Shown: positions 33,675 to 43,429 of the stretch, piece after piece
Layout of the letters: every line of letters starts with the position of its first letter
Position numbering within the stretch: the first letter of the stretch is position 1
Assembly: GCA_949358305.1 (NCBI GenBank)
Contig: OX442314.1
Span: 33,291,608 to 33,355,607, forward strand
Length of the DNA: 64,000 nucleotides
Origin: Strigamia acuminata
Taxonomy: Eukaryota > Arthropoda > Chilopoda > Geophilomorpha > Linotaeniidae
Reading direction: 5' to 3'
Notes under the pieces: generated by a model
Seen by the model: only the letters and a program-made list of their open reading frames with translations
Databases searched by the model: none
What the model was told of the DNA's origin: nothing
Made by a program: the position numbers and the translations under genes

Positions 33675-34140
33675 TCAATCTGTATGCTTGGTCAACAAAG
33701 GCACCACAATGTTTCTTTCGCCACCACCAAACTGTGTAAACTGGCGAAGGAAGGCGGCCCGCCCAGCCCGTCCTCTATATCGACGTATGATGACGCCCAT
33801 CGGCGTGAAACCTTGACGTTTTTCCTTGACATTATCTTGGCGCATTCTCGGAAAGTAGAACTCACGTTCGAGTGTAAAACGATGCGACATCGTTTAGGTC
33901 TAACGAAAACTGCTTCGAACATGAAAAGCGTCCTATTCAAGTAACAAAATGTCATTTTATAACGTTGCTATAAACGAAAAATGAAAATAAATACAGATAA
34001 GTTAAATATTAAATATAAAATAATTTGATTTTCGATATATTCCAATTTCAAATGACAATTTTCGTCTTGCGTACGAATGAAAACGTATCCACGACGTGAT
34101 CTTCGTGAAGTAAACGTTCCACACACGGATAAATTGAAAT
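33675..34140. other. Upstream region of SRPK-like copy B
   Basis: Overlapping open frames at 33675-33955 (-) may be more of the non-LTR fragment (33664 side), but no domain is recognisable. 33960-34140 is AT-rich and non-coding. Confidence 0.35.
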
Positions 34141-34144
34141 CACG

Positions 34145-34154
34145 TATATAAACC
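34145..34154 (+). promoter_or_regulatory. TATA box of SRPK-like copy B
   Basis: TATATAAACC, 58 nt upstream of the ATG at 34203. A start site about 30 nt downstream would fall at CATCAC near 34174-34179, leaving a 5' UTR of about 28 nt. The 10-mer is identical to the box of the other kinase gene. Confidence 0.65.
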
Positions 34155-34202
34155 ACACGCAAACTTAAACAAATCATCACTTTGATTGCCAATAACTTCA
34201 AT

Positions 34203-35276
34203 ATGTGCACCAACAAACAGCAAGCGACCGAAGACTCTTTCTCGTCCGACGACGAAGAACCAGAAGCAAAGGACGAATATTGCAAAAATGGCTACCATCC
34301 AGTCGCCATAGGAGACGTATATCACAAGAAATACTCGGTCGTTCGCAAACTCGGCTGGGGAAATTTCTCAACCGTGTGGCTTTGTCGTGACCTAAACGAC
34401 TCGCGGTTTGTGGCATTGAAAATAGTGAAAAGCGCGGCCGAGGCCACAGAATCGGCAATAACCGAGATCGAAATGCTCAAATTTGTTCGCCAAATGGACG
34501 CTTTAGGCACCCACAAGGGCAAAATCGTCAAATTATTGGACGATTTTCAAATCACCGGTGTCAACGGCACGCACGTGTGCATGATATTCGAACGTCTAGG
34601 GCGCGATTTATTTAAGTGTGGCAATGGTCTGCCCATAGCCGAAGTGAAAAGCATCGTTCGGCAGGTGCTGGAAGGCCTGGACTACCTGCACACAACGTGC
34701 AATATGATTCACGCCGATATAAAACCGGAGAACATTTGCCGGGACGAAAATGGATTAATCACGATCGCCGATCTTGGAAGTTCGTGTTGGGTGGACGGCT
34801 ATTGTTCCGATGTCATCCAAGGGCGGCAATACAGGTCTCCCGAAGTCATATTGGAAGCTGGGTTAGGCCCGGCTGCCGATATTTGGAGCACTGCGTGCAC
34901 GGCATTCGAATTGGCCACCGGAAGTTATCTGTTTGCGATCCAGTTTTACAGTCGGTTCTACTCGCCGGACGAGACCCATCTGGGGGAAATTGTCGCGATG
35001 CTCGGCGATATTCCGGAACGGGTCGCTTTGGCGAGCAAGCGATTCGAGAGGTTTTTCTCGTCGAAGGGGAAACTCCGTCATTACCCCCGATTCAAAATGT
35101 GCGCGATTTTAGAATTGTTGAGTGAGACGCATGATTGGAGTGAAGTCGATGCGCGCGAATTTGCCGATTTCTTGCACTCGATGTTGGAGATAGACCCGGT
35201 GAAGCGCTTGTCAGCCAGGGATTGTCTCGGACATCGTTGGTTAGAGAGAGAGATACAATGCAAGACTCTTCTGTGA
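34203..35276 (+). CDS. Intronless SRPK-like protein kinase (copy B)
   Basis: A 357-residue SRPK-type kinase starting at ATG 34203; an in-frame TTG at 34182 is not a plausible eukaryotic start. After an acidic N-terminus (SFSSDDEEPEAKDEY) come GYHPVAIGDVYHKKYSVVRK, the glycine loop LGWGNFSTVW (identical to SRPKs apart from one residue), catalytic-lobe Lys of VALKIVKSA, IHADIKPENI (Thr of the SRPK HTDIKPEN replaced by Ala), IADLGSSCWVDG, QYRSPEVIL and ADIWSTACTAFELATGSYLF. The inter-lobe spacer is almost absent (about 5 residues). It is closer to canonical SRPK than copy A. Single exon. AATAAA at 35357. Probably an active RS-domain kinase; the loss of introns and spacer suggests an old retrocopy retained as a gene. 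Confidence 0.92.
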   Translation: MCTNKQQATEDSFSSDDEEPEAKDEYCKNGYHPVAIGDVYHKKYSVVRKLGWGNFSTVWLCRDLNDSRFVALKIVKSAAEATESAITEIEMLKFVRQMDALGTHKGKIVKLLDDFQITGVNGTHVCMIFERLGRDLFKCGNGLPIAEVKSIVRQVLEGLDYLHTTCNMIHADIKPENICRDENGLITIADLGSSCWVDGYCSDVIQGRQYRSPEVILEAGLGPAADIWSTACTAFELATGSYLFAIQFYSRFYSPDETHLGEIVAMLGDIPERVALASKRFERFFSSKGKLRHYPRFKMCAILELLSETHDWSEVDAREFADFLHSMLEIDPVKRLSARDCLGHRWLEREIQCKTLL

Positions 35277-35639
35277 GTGAGGGTGGGGCCTGTTAGCATT
35301 AGTCTGCTGATGATTTTGTATTGTTATGTATTTGGAATGTAAAAAATTGTTGACAAAATAAATTAATATTTTCTCGAGATATAATTTTTAACTTTTTTAC
35401 GGAATATATATGTTGTTTTTATATTTAATATCAGAATTTTTTATTACTTTGTTCTGGTTCGAGAGCTTGCATCAGCGGGTTCGAGAATAAGACGACGCAT
35501 GCGCAGAAAAGGTATCTTCCGTTATGCCTGTCGCATTGACTTGTGAGTATGGTTACCATAGTTGGAATTTCTCTAACACTGAGTTTTTGTAGCGCGGCCT
35601 GGTAGGAACAAGTGTTATTAGCTTATGTAATTTTCAACC

Positions 35640-36640
35640 AATAGTGATGCTTTCCGTCGGCATAGCAACAGTGACGTGTTTTGTGTTGTTATCATTCCAT
35701 TTCGCGCTTCTCAGCCGTTGTTTTCTATCGGTTGCGAATATCATATTCGCAATTTCCATCCGTTTTTCGGTTGTATTCGTGCAGATTTGTATCAATGTAT
35801 GACCCAGGAGCTGAATTCAGGTTGGATTTTGAGTCGATGGTTTGAATTTTGGTTAATATTTCTTGGCTACACGTATCAGTTGTATTTGGATTCCATTTTA
35901 GGCCTAATCTTAATTCGGAATGAAATATTTGTTAATGTGTAGGCTGGGAATTTACAATAGGCTCAGAAAATAACTTTTTATTTGTTATTCGGGTCTGGTT
36001 AATCTGATTAAACCAGTCCTAATGCACGTTTTAGCACAACACAGGTTTTTAAAAAGGTTTTAAACTGCATCTGAAATTTGTCTCCGGAATCCATTTTATT
36101 TTGTGACCTTCGAGTATTGAAAACTGTACTTTTTTTTAAAAGAAAGTGGCTACAACTTGTGAGAGGAGCAGGTTGTGTTGGTTGAAATGACTCCATGAAA
36201 TGCTTTCCAACTTCCTATTTTGCGTCTTGCTCGACCAATTTCAATCCTATTTTTCGTTTTTCTCTCGTTTTCTTTCATCGAACATAGCGACTGCCTATTT
36301 AAAAAAAAAAAGATATTTGGGGGCAGCAAATCCAACTCTCTACCTCCTCGTGGTTGCCCTCGGACCCTGGCCGTCGTTCCAGTGGTACTGAATGAGAGCT
36401 CTGGTATTGGAATTTGGATTCTTATTTTTGTTCAAATGTGGATTGATCTTAGCCAATTTTTGAAAATACTGGTTTGATGTTTTCATGTTCTTTTCCAATC
36501 TCAATCTCTCTGATAACTTGATAACTCTTGCTTCACTTTTTATGCATTTTGTGCCTTAATTTGACCAATGATTTGGTTTCTGTAAGACTGCATTCCATTA
36601 AATCAGTCGAAATTTTATGCATAAAATTTGGTACATAGCG
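35640..36640 (-). repeat. Dispersed repeat family C, copy 2
   Basis: Matches 6480-7260 in order (GCATAGCAACAGTGACGTGT, CCATTTTAGGCCTAATC, GGGGGCAGCAAATCCAACTC, GGACCCTGGCCGTCGTTCCA, GATAACTTGATAACTCTTGC). The conserved minus-strand frame is disrupted here by an insertion near 36435-36460. Confidence 0.7.
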
Positions 36641-36793
36641 ACTGCCCATTTAAAAAAAAGATATTTGGTGGCAGAAAATTCAACTCTGTACTTTGGTGTC
36701 GAATTTTTTTGTGTAAATGTCGATTTTTAATCGAGTTTTTGACGTTTCAGTTGACGGTTATACAAGGTGATATCGCGAACGTTAAGGCCAATG

Positions 36794-37870
36794 GGGATTT
36801 CATACTAAGGTCGAAATGAATAAGGTCGAAACGGGATTTCGACCTTATTCATTTCTACCCAAGTATCCCATCTTTGGGCGAAATGATTAAAGTCGAATTT
36901 ACGTATACCGAAATGACTAGGGTCGAAAACTCTATTAAAACTGGAAAAACACGTAAAAGATGATAAAACACCGGTTAAAACCGAAAAAAATAATAAAAAC
37001 CATGAAAAACTGATTAAAACTCGAAAAAAACCTGAAAAATCAGCAAAAAACCGGGAAAAAATGGGAAAAAAAACATTAAAAACATTAAAAAACGGTTTAA
37101 AAATGGAAAAAACGTTAAGAAATCATAAAACAAATGATAAAAACGAGTTAAAACGAGGTGAAAAACATACAAAACCGAAAAAAAAATGGCGTCGACGTGC
37201 TGCAGTGAAGCACCGGGTAAATGCGCTAATCAGCCTGCCGGCGCGCATTTTGTAATAAATATGGTGTTTTAGGCGGTGTTTTTTGCATTGTTTGATCAGA
37301 CCAGTGTGTACACACTTTATAATGCCAATTAACATTACAAAAAAAAATTAAAATAAAAAGAACTTTATTTAGGTTAAAATGAAGTTACTTTATTACTTAT
37401 TTACAAAATAAATAAGAAAAATAAGAAATAGTTTCTTCTAGAAGCTCTGGTTTCCTGAAAATATAAAACTTATATAACACATGTGATAAAAAACATTTCT
37501 TAGATTGTGATTAGAGAAAGAGAGAAGACACGAGATTCTCATGGGAAATTCTCATGTTTTTGAATTTTTTACTTTCGACCTTATTCATATAAAAATTTAG
37601 AATTTCGACCTTATTCATGAATAAGGTCGAAATTATATGAATAAGGTCGAAATTACATTTTCTGAAATGACTAGGGTCGAAATGACTAAGGTCGAAATCC
37701 TATTTCGATCTTATTCATGAATAAGGTCGAAATGACTAAGGTCGAAATCCTGTTTCGATCTTATTCGTGAATAAGGTCGAAACTCTAAATTTTTATATGA
37801 ATAAGGTCGAAATGAATAAGGTCGAAATCCTGTTTCGACCTTATTCATTTCGACCCAAGTATCCCATCCC
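36794..37870. mobile_element. 1.08-kb fold-back hAT-like element
   Basis: Flanked by a perfect 8-bp duplication GGCCAATG (36786-36793, 37871-37878). The ends are long imperfect inverted repeats containing GGTCGAAATGAATAAGGTCG. More copies of the 16-mer TGAATAAGGTCGAAAT lie in both orientations at about 37565-37830. The interior (36930-37190) is an A-rich array of AAAACCG/AAAAAC variants with no transposase. An 8-bp target site and subterminal repeats point to hAT. Confidence 0.8.
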
Positions 37871-38008
37871 GGCCAATGCGATTATTAATCTGACGAATGC
37901 GTCGTTTCACATGGCTGGCGGAATGGATAACTAAATTAAATGGTTAAAAATGTTAAAAAAAAATTTAAAATTTCAGTTACCTTTATTTCCTTGTTCCGCC
38001 GAACTCCG

Positions 38009-38368
38009 CTACAAATTTATAACAGCGGAAGGTAATTTATTGTATAATATAAACAACAGGAAAATTAGAATTTCTAAAACAGTAATTATCATCCACCAAC
38101 ACTGATCATTCAGGTATTTGGCCTGCTGAAGGGCATGTTGAGCCGCATTTCTTTCACGAAGGGCTGCAGCAAGCCTAGTCTGAACATTATCTATTTGATC
38201 TTCTTTTGGTTGCCCCTGGACCCTGGCCGTCGTTCCAGTGGTACTGGATGAGAGCTCTGGTATTGGAATTTGGATTCTTATTTTTGTTCCAATTCTTGAA
38301 ACTACTAATTTGAAGTTTTCATGTTCTTTTCCAATCTCAATCTCTCTGATAACTTGATAACTCTTGCT
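38009..38368 (-). CDS. Open frame with coiled coil and C-terminal membrane anchor (family C, unknown)
   Basis: Minus strand, 119 codons open from after a TGA at 38369-38371 to TAG at 38009; there is no usable ATG at its 5' end, so it must be an internal or last exon. In order: QVIREIEIGKEHENFKLVVS, RIGTKIRIQIPIPELSSSTT, GTTARVQGQP, a charged helix predicted to coil (EDQIDNVQTRLAAALRERNA, AQHALQQAKYLNDQ), then a hydrophobic span (MIITVLEILIFLLFILY) followed by a nine-residue tail. The layout resembles a tail-anchored protein. The first half is also open, with missense differences, in the copy at about 7085-7240. Not recognised. Confidence 0.5.
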   Translation of the reverse strand, partial: SKSYQVIREIEIGKEHENFKLVVSRIGTKIRIQIPIPELSSSTTGTTARVQGQPKEDQIDNVQTRLAAALRERNAAQHALQQAKYLNDQCWWMIITVLEILIFLLFILYNKLPSAVINL

Positions 38369-38650
38369 TCACTTTTTATGGATTTTGTGCCTTAATTTGA
38401 CCAATGATTTGGCTTCTGTAAGACTGCATTCCATTAAATGAGTCGAAATTTCGTGCATAAAATTTGGTATTGTAAGCCTGCATGAGTGTAGCATTTGCCA
38501 TAGATGAAATTTAATCGATATTCGTGTACTGCAAGACTGCATTTCATATATTCTAATACATCTATGCATGTTTAGGGTATTTCAAGTTTCAAGTGGGTCT
38601 TGCAATGCACGTAAAACAGACACAGACCATCCATTTCTTGACTATGCATC
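38205..38650 (-). repeat. Dispersed repeat family C, copy 3 (truncated)
   Basis: Matches 7070-7515 from GTTGCCCCTGGACCCTGGCC through CATCCATTTCTTGACTATGC. It includes the 5' two thirds of the open frame at 38009-38368. The anchor-coding end (38009-38204) is not seen in the other two copies. Confidence 0.75.
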
Positions 38651-38769
38651 TGTTTCATAAATAATAATAATAATAATTGGCACCACATGTGCCAACCCTC
38701 TTCATGGCTTTCTGGTGACTTTTGCCCTTTTACACGTCGCCCCACCCCCTCTGTTTAATCATTTAAAAC

Positions 38770-39300
38770 TAAACTAAATTATTTTTAAAAAAGATGCTTT
38801 AGAATACATTGACGATGTACTCTCTAAGGGCTCTGACTCTTGAGCACCGGACTTTGACTTAAACTTCGAGTAGTCGGGCTTGCTCGGCCAGTCGGAGCAT
38901 GCCCAACTCCTTCCGCCAGATCCACTTCTTGACATATGTAATAGTCCGATTTCTCTATTGTGGCCCAATGGTCTGCACGTTGATTGCTGATATGTAATAG
39001 TCCGATTCCTCCTTTTTGGCCCAATGGTCTGCCCGTTGATTGCTGGCTGGTGTACGCCAACAAAGAACATTTCCAGCAGGCGGCTTTGCAAGCGGTGTCC
39101 GTGCGTCGTGCGTGCTTGAAGACGGCCAAACACATGTAGGTGGTACGGTTGAGCGTGCCGGTGTGCGTGCACCTGGTCGTGTAGTTCCCTGGCCACAATT
39201 AATTCCTGACACATTGGTCGCAATGTGTCAGGAATTTCCTCAAGGAATCTCTCTGTTGCAAGCACGTCGAGAATTGTGAAGCAGCAGAAGCTCTTAGGAA
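38770..39300. other. GC-richer segment with a 54-bp duplication and a perfect hairpin
   Basis: ATATGTAATAGTCCGATT...GGCCCAATGGTCTGC...GTTGATTGCTG occurs twice in tandem (about 38935-39045). 39201-39216 and 39221-39236 form a perfect 16-bp inverted repeat with a GTCG loop (AATTCCTGACACATTG). Open frames run in all three minus frames, so none can be trusted. Confidence 0.5.
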
Positions 39301-39469
39301 ATAAGAAGAATAAATTCTCACTGGATGGACAATAAAAAATAGGTGTTTGAATTCAACCAAAAATCCACGCTACAAGAATCGGTTTGTAAACGAAAAATAT
39401 CAACCACAATTGTTTCACACTTTAAAAAAGCAAAATAATCGGTGTATGATTATTTTCTGTACAGATATA

Positions 39470-39776
39470 CAGTGACTCCCCCTATATACAAACATTCGAG
39501 TTACAAACTTTCGGCGTTATAAACTTCAAGTTTTGCAGCAGTGCATAAGTTAGTTCAGCCGTTGTACTTTTCAAAGTAAAGTTAAAAACTTTGCTTAACA
39601 TGTGCCTTTATCAATTTCTAATAAAAAAAATTAAAAAAAAAAAACAAGATTTAAAATGTTTTCTTTAATTAGTATTGACAATTTTTCCACCTTGTACGCC
39701 TTTGCTGCACTTATGAACAATTCGACTTCACAACACATTATCGGAACGAACTCGTTTGTATCTAAGGGACTTACTG
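39470..39776. mobile_element. 307-bp pogo/Tigger-like MITE
   Basis: Ends CAGTGACTCCCCCTATATAC and (inverted) CAGTAAGTCCCTTAGATAC, flanked by TA at 39468-39469 and 39777-39778. CAGT...TCCC termini with a TA target are typical of the pogo/Tigger group. Non-coding. Confidence 0.75.
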
Positions 39777-39783
39777 TATACAA

Positions 39784-40158
39784 GTGCAAATATATAAAAT
39801 AATAAAAATTCCTACCGGTGCCTGTGTGATGTTATTTCAAAACACGCATGTTCCATTTCCGATTGTCAACTACAATTTCAGTTCGTTTGGCTCGAAAGAC
39901 ACGACGGGCGGTTCGTTTGTGCTGATTTACCATCTGAAATTAACATTACAAAAATTATTTTCAAGAAATTGTTATTGCAAGAATAATCAAACCGATCTAC
40001 CGTCTTCTATTCTTGACCGTTCTTTGTTCGAGATCAAAACAACGGAAACTAAAATTGGCTGCCAGTTTGTGTTCGAGCAGGTGCGGCGAGCTTATTTATT
40101 ACCATTAAAATTCCGAACACAACAAAAGGTCTTCAAAGAACAAGAAAACTCACAATAG
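39784..40158 (+). CDS. Unrecognised 124-codon open frame
   Basis: Starts just outside the MITE at 39470-39776. It contains GACVMLFQNTHVPFPIVNYN and TTGGSFVLIYHLKLTLQKL and has mixed composition. No domain recognised, no intron signals and no TATA; it could be chance. Confidence 0.2.
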   Translation: MQIYKIIKIPTGACVMLFQNTHVPFPIVNYNFSSFGSKDTTGGSFVLIYHLKLTLQKLFSRNCYCKNNQTDLPSSILDRSLFEIKTTETKIGCQFVFEQVRRAYLLPLKFRTQQKVFKEQENSQ

Positions 40159-40199
40159 AATGCAAGCATTTAGCACCTGAAAACCTCATTGTAAAGTAT

Positions 40200-40980
40200 C
40201 AAAATATAGTGGACATTATAATTATTGAAACTAGCTTAACAAGTGTGTGTCCCCCTCTCCTACACATTTTTTTGACGCCCTTTGTAACTCTCCTTATATT
40301 GTGAGGCTCATTTTGTTTGGAGTATTTGTTTAATTCACTAGCTGGATCAAATGGAATCCTCCAGGTTTTGTCGAGTTTTTTGGTAATAGCTCGCAGATCA
40401 TATTTGAGGCTTTCCATTGCCGTCCTAAGATCACTTTTGTATGCTAATCGATATCTGTTCTCTATTTATCTTGCTACGTGTTATTTAAGTCAATTTTGCC
40501 TTTTTATTGAATAAAAATACAGTAATTCCTATGCATTTATCCTAACCCTACATATTATAATTATATAAAATGGTTTAATGGTTGGTAATAAATATATAAA
40601 ATCTTAATTTTATATATTTTTAATTACAAATTTCAAATTTTGTTAAAAATTACCGCTACAACCGCGCCATCTACTTATAAAAATTAGCATTTATTCGATG
40701 TCAAAACCGTTACAATTTGAATAAAAACTTTGGAATAAGGTAAATATAATGCTTTTTACCTTTCTAAGAATTTTCTCAGATTTTCTCAAATTTGTCAAAA
40801 TATCTTTCTCAAATATTCCGAGTTAAGAATGGTCCATTTTTCTGTTGTTTGGTTTTGACCATTTTTCCCGCCGAAAGCAAATAGATACATCTCGTGGGCT
40901 ACCAATCGAAACCCTCTTCTAGGAGTTGTCATTAAATGGTATCCTCCAGGATTACCGTGGTAAAAACTTAAACTTGTATG
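40200..40980 (-). repeat. Dispersed repeat family D, copy 1
   Basis: Shares CATATTTGAGGC-type and ATCCTCCAGGTTTTGTCGAG-TTTGGTAATAGCTCGCAG blocks and the ATTCGATGTCAAAACCGTTA block with 53390-53830. The minus strand encodes YDLRAITKKLDKTWRIPFDP, homologous to KYDLRGITTELNKTW at 53.1 kb. Confidence 0.6.
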
Positions 40981-41350
40981 TAGTTGCTTGCCCAGGTGGA
41001 ATTTTCACGAAAGAATGACGAAGATATTTTGACTAGTGTGCGCCTACGATGAAGAAAGAAAAATGAATACCATTTCAGCACAATATTGCGTGACTTACCT
41101 GGTTCAATGAATTTGGGTCATCGGGAACAAATTGTGGTATGCCATTCATGTCCTGTAAAGAAATCTACGCTTGAAAAATGCGAAAGCACACAAGAAAAAC
41201 AATATTAACCTTTTTTAAACGAAAGGAAAATTTTTTTACCTACCTACTTCAAATTTAAAAAATAACATAAAATCGAACTATCAAAAATGCGGTGTGTTTA
41301 TTACTAACCCCTAGCCGCAGCAATAGGATCCATATCAATAATAACCGTAC
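40981..41350. other. No recognised feature
   Basis: AT-rich; nothing supportable. Confidence 0.4.
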
Positions 41351-41353
41351 TAG

Positions 41354-41746
41354 TTATCTGGTTTCACACCACCTCCCCAATGTGGAAGCGTTCACCGGGT
41401 TCGCTGACCAGTGCGCCACAAAACGCTGTGCCACTTGGCTCCTGTGTTTAAGCACCGCCATTGGAGTAGCAAATCCTTCGATCTCTCGAAGGTTGTCCAT
41501 GTACTGGTTTCGGGGTAACCTCGACTGCATACTGTTAAGGTCGTCGACCATGTGTCTAATCTGTTTTTCACAATCCAAAGTCGTGGCTTCTAACTCTCCA
41601 CGATCCGTTATAGCTTTGGAATCCCTTAGAAGCTCTTCCACGGCAACCCCCACAGTCTGGAAGCGAGAGGTCAATACATCCATTTCCTCTTGTACCGGTA
41701 AGCTAACTTGCGTGGGTGAAGTTCTCCCAGGTGGTGTCGTAGCCAT
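41354..41746 (-). CDS. Unrecognised coiled-coil-like open frame
   Basis: 130 codons from ATG 41746, which follows an acceptor-like GTCATTTCAG|GTGCGATCAAC. The sequence starts MATTPPGRTSPTQ and continues with helical segments EEMDVLTSRFQTVGVAVEEL, DCEKQIRHMVDDLNSMQSRL and PMAVLKHRSQVAQRFVAHW. Balanced amino-acid use and a plausible splice acceptor make it better than random. It might be a gag N-terminus or a cellular exon; no family recognised. Confidence 0.4.
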   Translation of the reverse strand: MATTPPGRTSPTQVSLPVQEEMDVLTSRFQTVGVAVEELLRDSKAITDRGELEATTLDCEKQIRHMVDDLNSMQSRLPRNQYMDNLREIEGFATPMAVLKHRSQVAQRFVAHWSANPVNASTLGRWCETR

Positions 41747-42149
41747 GTTGATCGCACCTGAAATGACGAAGAACAAAGACAATTACTGAGGTCAAACACC
41801 TTACACAGACTCACAGCACACACTAGATTTAAGAAATCACTGAAAAATCTGAGCAGATTATCACTCAGCCTCTCTAAAACACAGACAAATACTCTTAGAA
41901 AATAGATCACTAAGAACTCTGAGTATCCAATCACTCAGACTAACTAAAACTAATCCCTGTTTACAATATTCCTACTAAAATACTGACAACTACAGACTGT
42001 TTACTAACTAAGCTCTAAAAAAAACTCCCCTGCTTATCCAGTTATATGGAGCCAAGAAAATCTTATAAATAAATCACTTAAACGCAAAAGCAAACTCAAA
42101 ACCTCTCCCTTTAATGGAGTTTGTAATAGGAAACTGTATTTCTTCGCCC

Positions 42150-42420
42150 AGCCGAATTTGTTAGTGTGGTATGATGTGAATACTGATGAATGGAGTGAAA
42201 GGAAAATAAGTGATGCCGTGGATGTGTCTTCTTTTGTCGTGGTATGTTGTGGTTTGGCATTAATTATTGCGGTGAGTAGTGACCATCTATTGTGGACATG
42301 CCACATAAAGAGCGACAAATGGACACTTATAGGCGGTTCTAAACTCAATCCCCAACAGCCAACACAAACATTTTCTAGGTCTACGTGTAAGATTCTAATA
42401 ATTAACCAATTTAATTGAAA
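42150..42420 (+). pseudogene. Kelch-like fragment (copy near 42 kb)
   Basis: Encodes NLLVWYDVNTDEWSERKISD, then LALIIAVSSDHLLW and IKSDKWTLIGGSKL. A YDxxTDxWxxR block followed by a hydrophobic strand is kelch-like. The same DNA, with CGATGCCGTGG-type differences, recurs at 61083-61460. Confidence 0.45.
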
Positions 42421-42469
42421 TTAAAATCATGAAAAAAGAATCAATTACACGCGCAAGTTCATAACATAA

Positions 42470-43290
42470 TGTCAATTTCCTGGACAATTCTTTTTAACCA
42501 ACTTTTCATCTATTTAACTTTCAACTTTTCATGATCGAAGATTGGTTCATTATCTGTTATAGGATTCGTTCTACTTGTAAGTAATTAGCCGTGTTTAGAA
42601 ATGTAGACCCCGTAGAATGAATTGTGTCTTTGTTCTGCTCACCTCGTTTGCTCCGTCTCCGGTTTGGCTCGTTGATGGCGATATTTTAACTAGGTTTTTA
42701 GTTCGAATTCGGTTATCTGTGGAATTTATCTGTTTCTTCAATGTCCATTTAAGTATTTTGTAAGTTCTCGTTTTTTTCATTCCAATCGAAACGTATCGTA
42801 TCATGTGAAATTTCCATTTGCTCGGATCCGTGTTGAGGGCTATTCTTTTAATATTTCGCTAAATTGTCGTGTTTTTATTTATTATATCATTCTGATGATA
42901 AGATATGACGACCATTTGATCAAATCATTCCAAATGCCAAAATCCCGGCAACTTGGGTCGTTCTAACCGCATGGCAGCTCAGTCAATTTTTGGTTCGATT
43001 TGTTTCCTTTTTTTTCATTTTTTATTTTTCTTTGGTATTATAAGTTCCGTTACACTAGTTCGTTCTGTAAGCCTACATTCTTATGTGATTGTGGCATTTG
43101 TGCTTTTAGGTCCGCATTCGTAAATGTGTGCGGCATTTACATAATTTTGTATCGTAAGACTGCATTCCTACATGAATGTTGCATTTACATTTTCTTGCGT
43201 GTGAATCACGTGGTCAAATCTCTGTATTCTAAAATGGTCGTTTGGTTACTTGTGGGACACGACAAATCTATTTGGTCCAGCCAGTTTTGC
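42470..43290 (-). repeat. Dispersed repeat family A, copy 4
   Basis: Carries the IAINEPNRRRSKRGEQNKDT-type frame on the minus strand (about 42600-42700), the GCTCGGATCCGTGTTGAGGG block and hairpin units at about 43066-43200. It ends before the HECT-like exons. Confidence 0.75.
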
Positions 43291-43429
43291 ATCTGCCGTA
43301 CATGTGCCTGCCTGGTAAGAGACGCAATGTCACTGCTGTTCAAACCGCTGTTCAAACAAATCGAAGTTTAGTCTTGGCGTTTTCACAAATCACCGGTAAA
43401 AACTGTGTGTTTAGTCCAGAGCTGTGACA

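Noticed and set aside
34182-34202. TTG start for SRPK-like copy B
   Set aside because: An alternative start codon is implausible here; ATG 34203 lies 58 nt after the TATA box.
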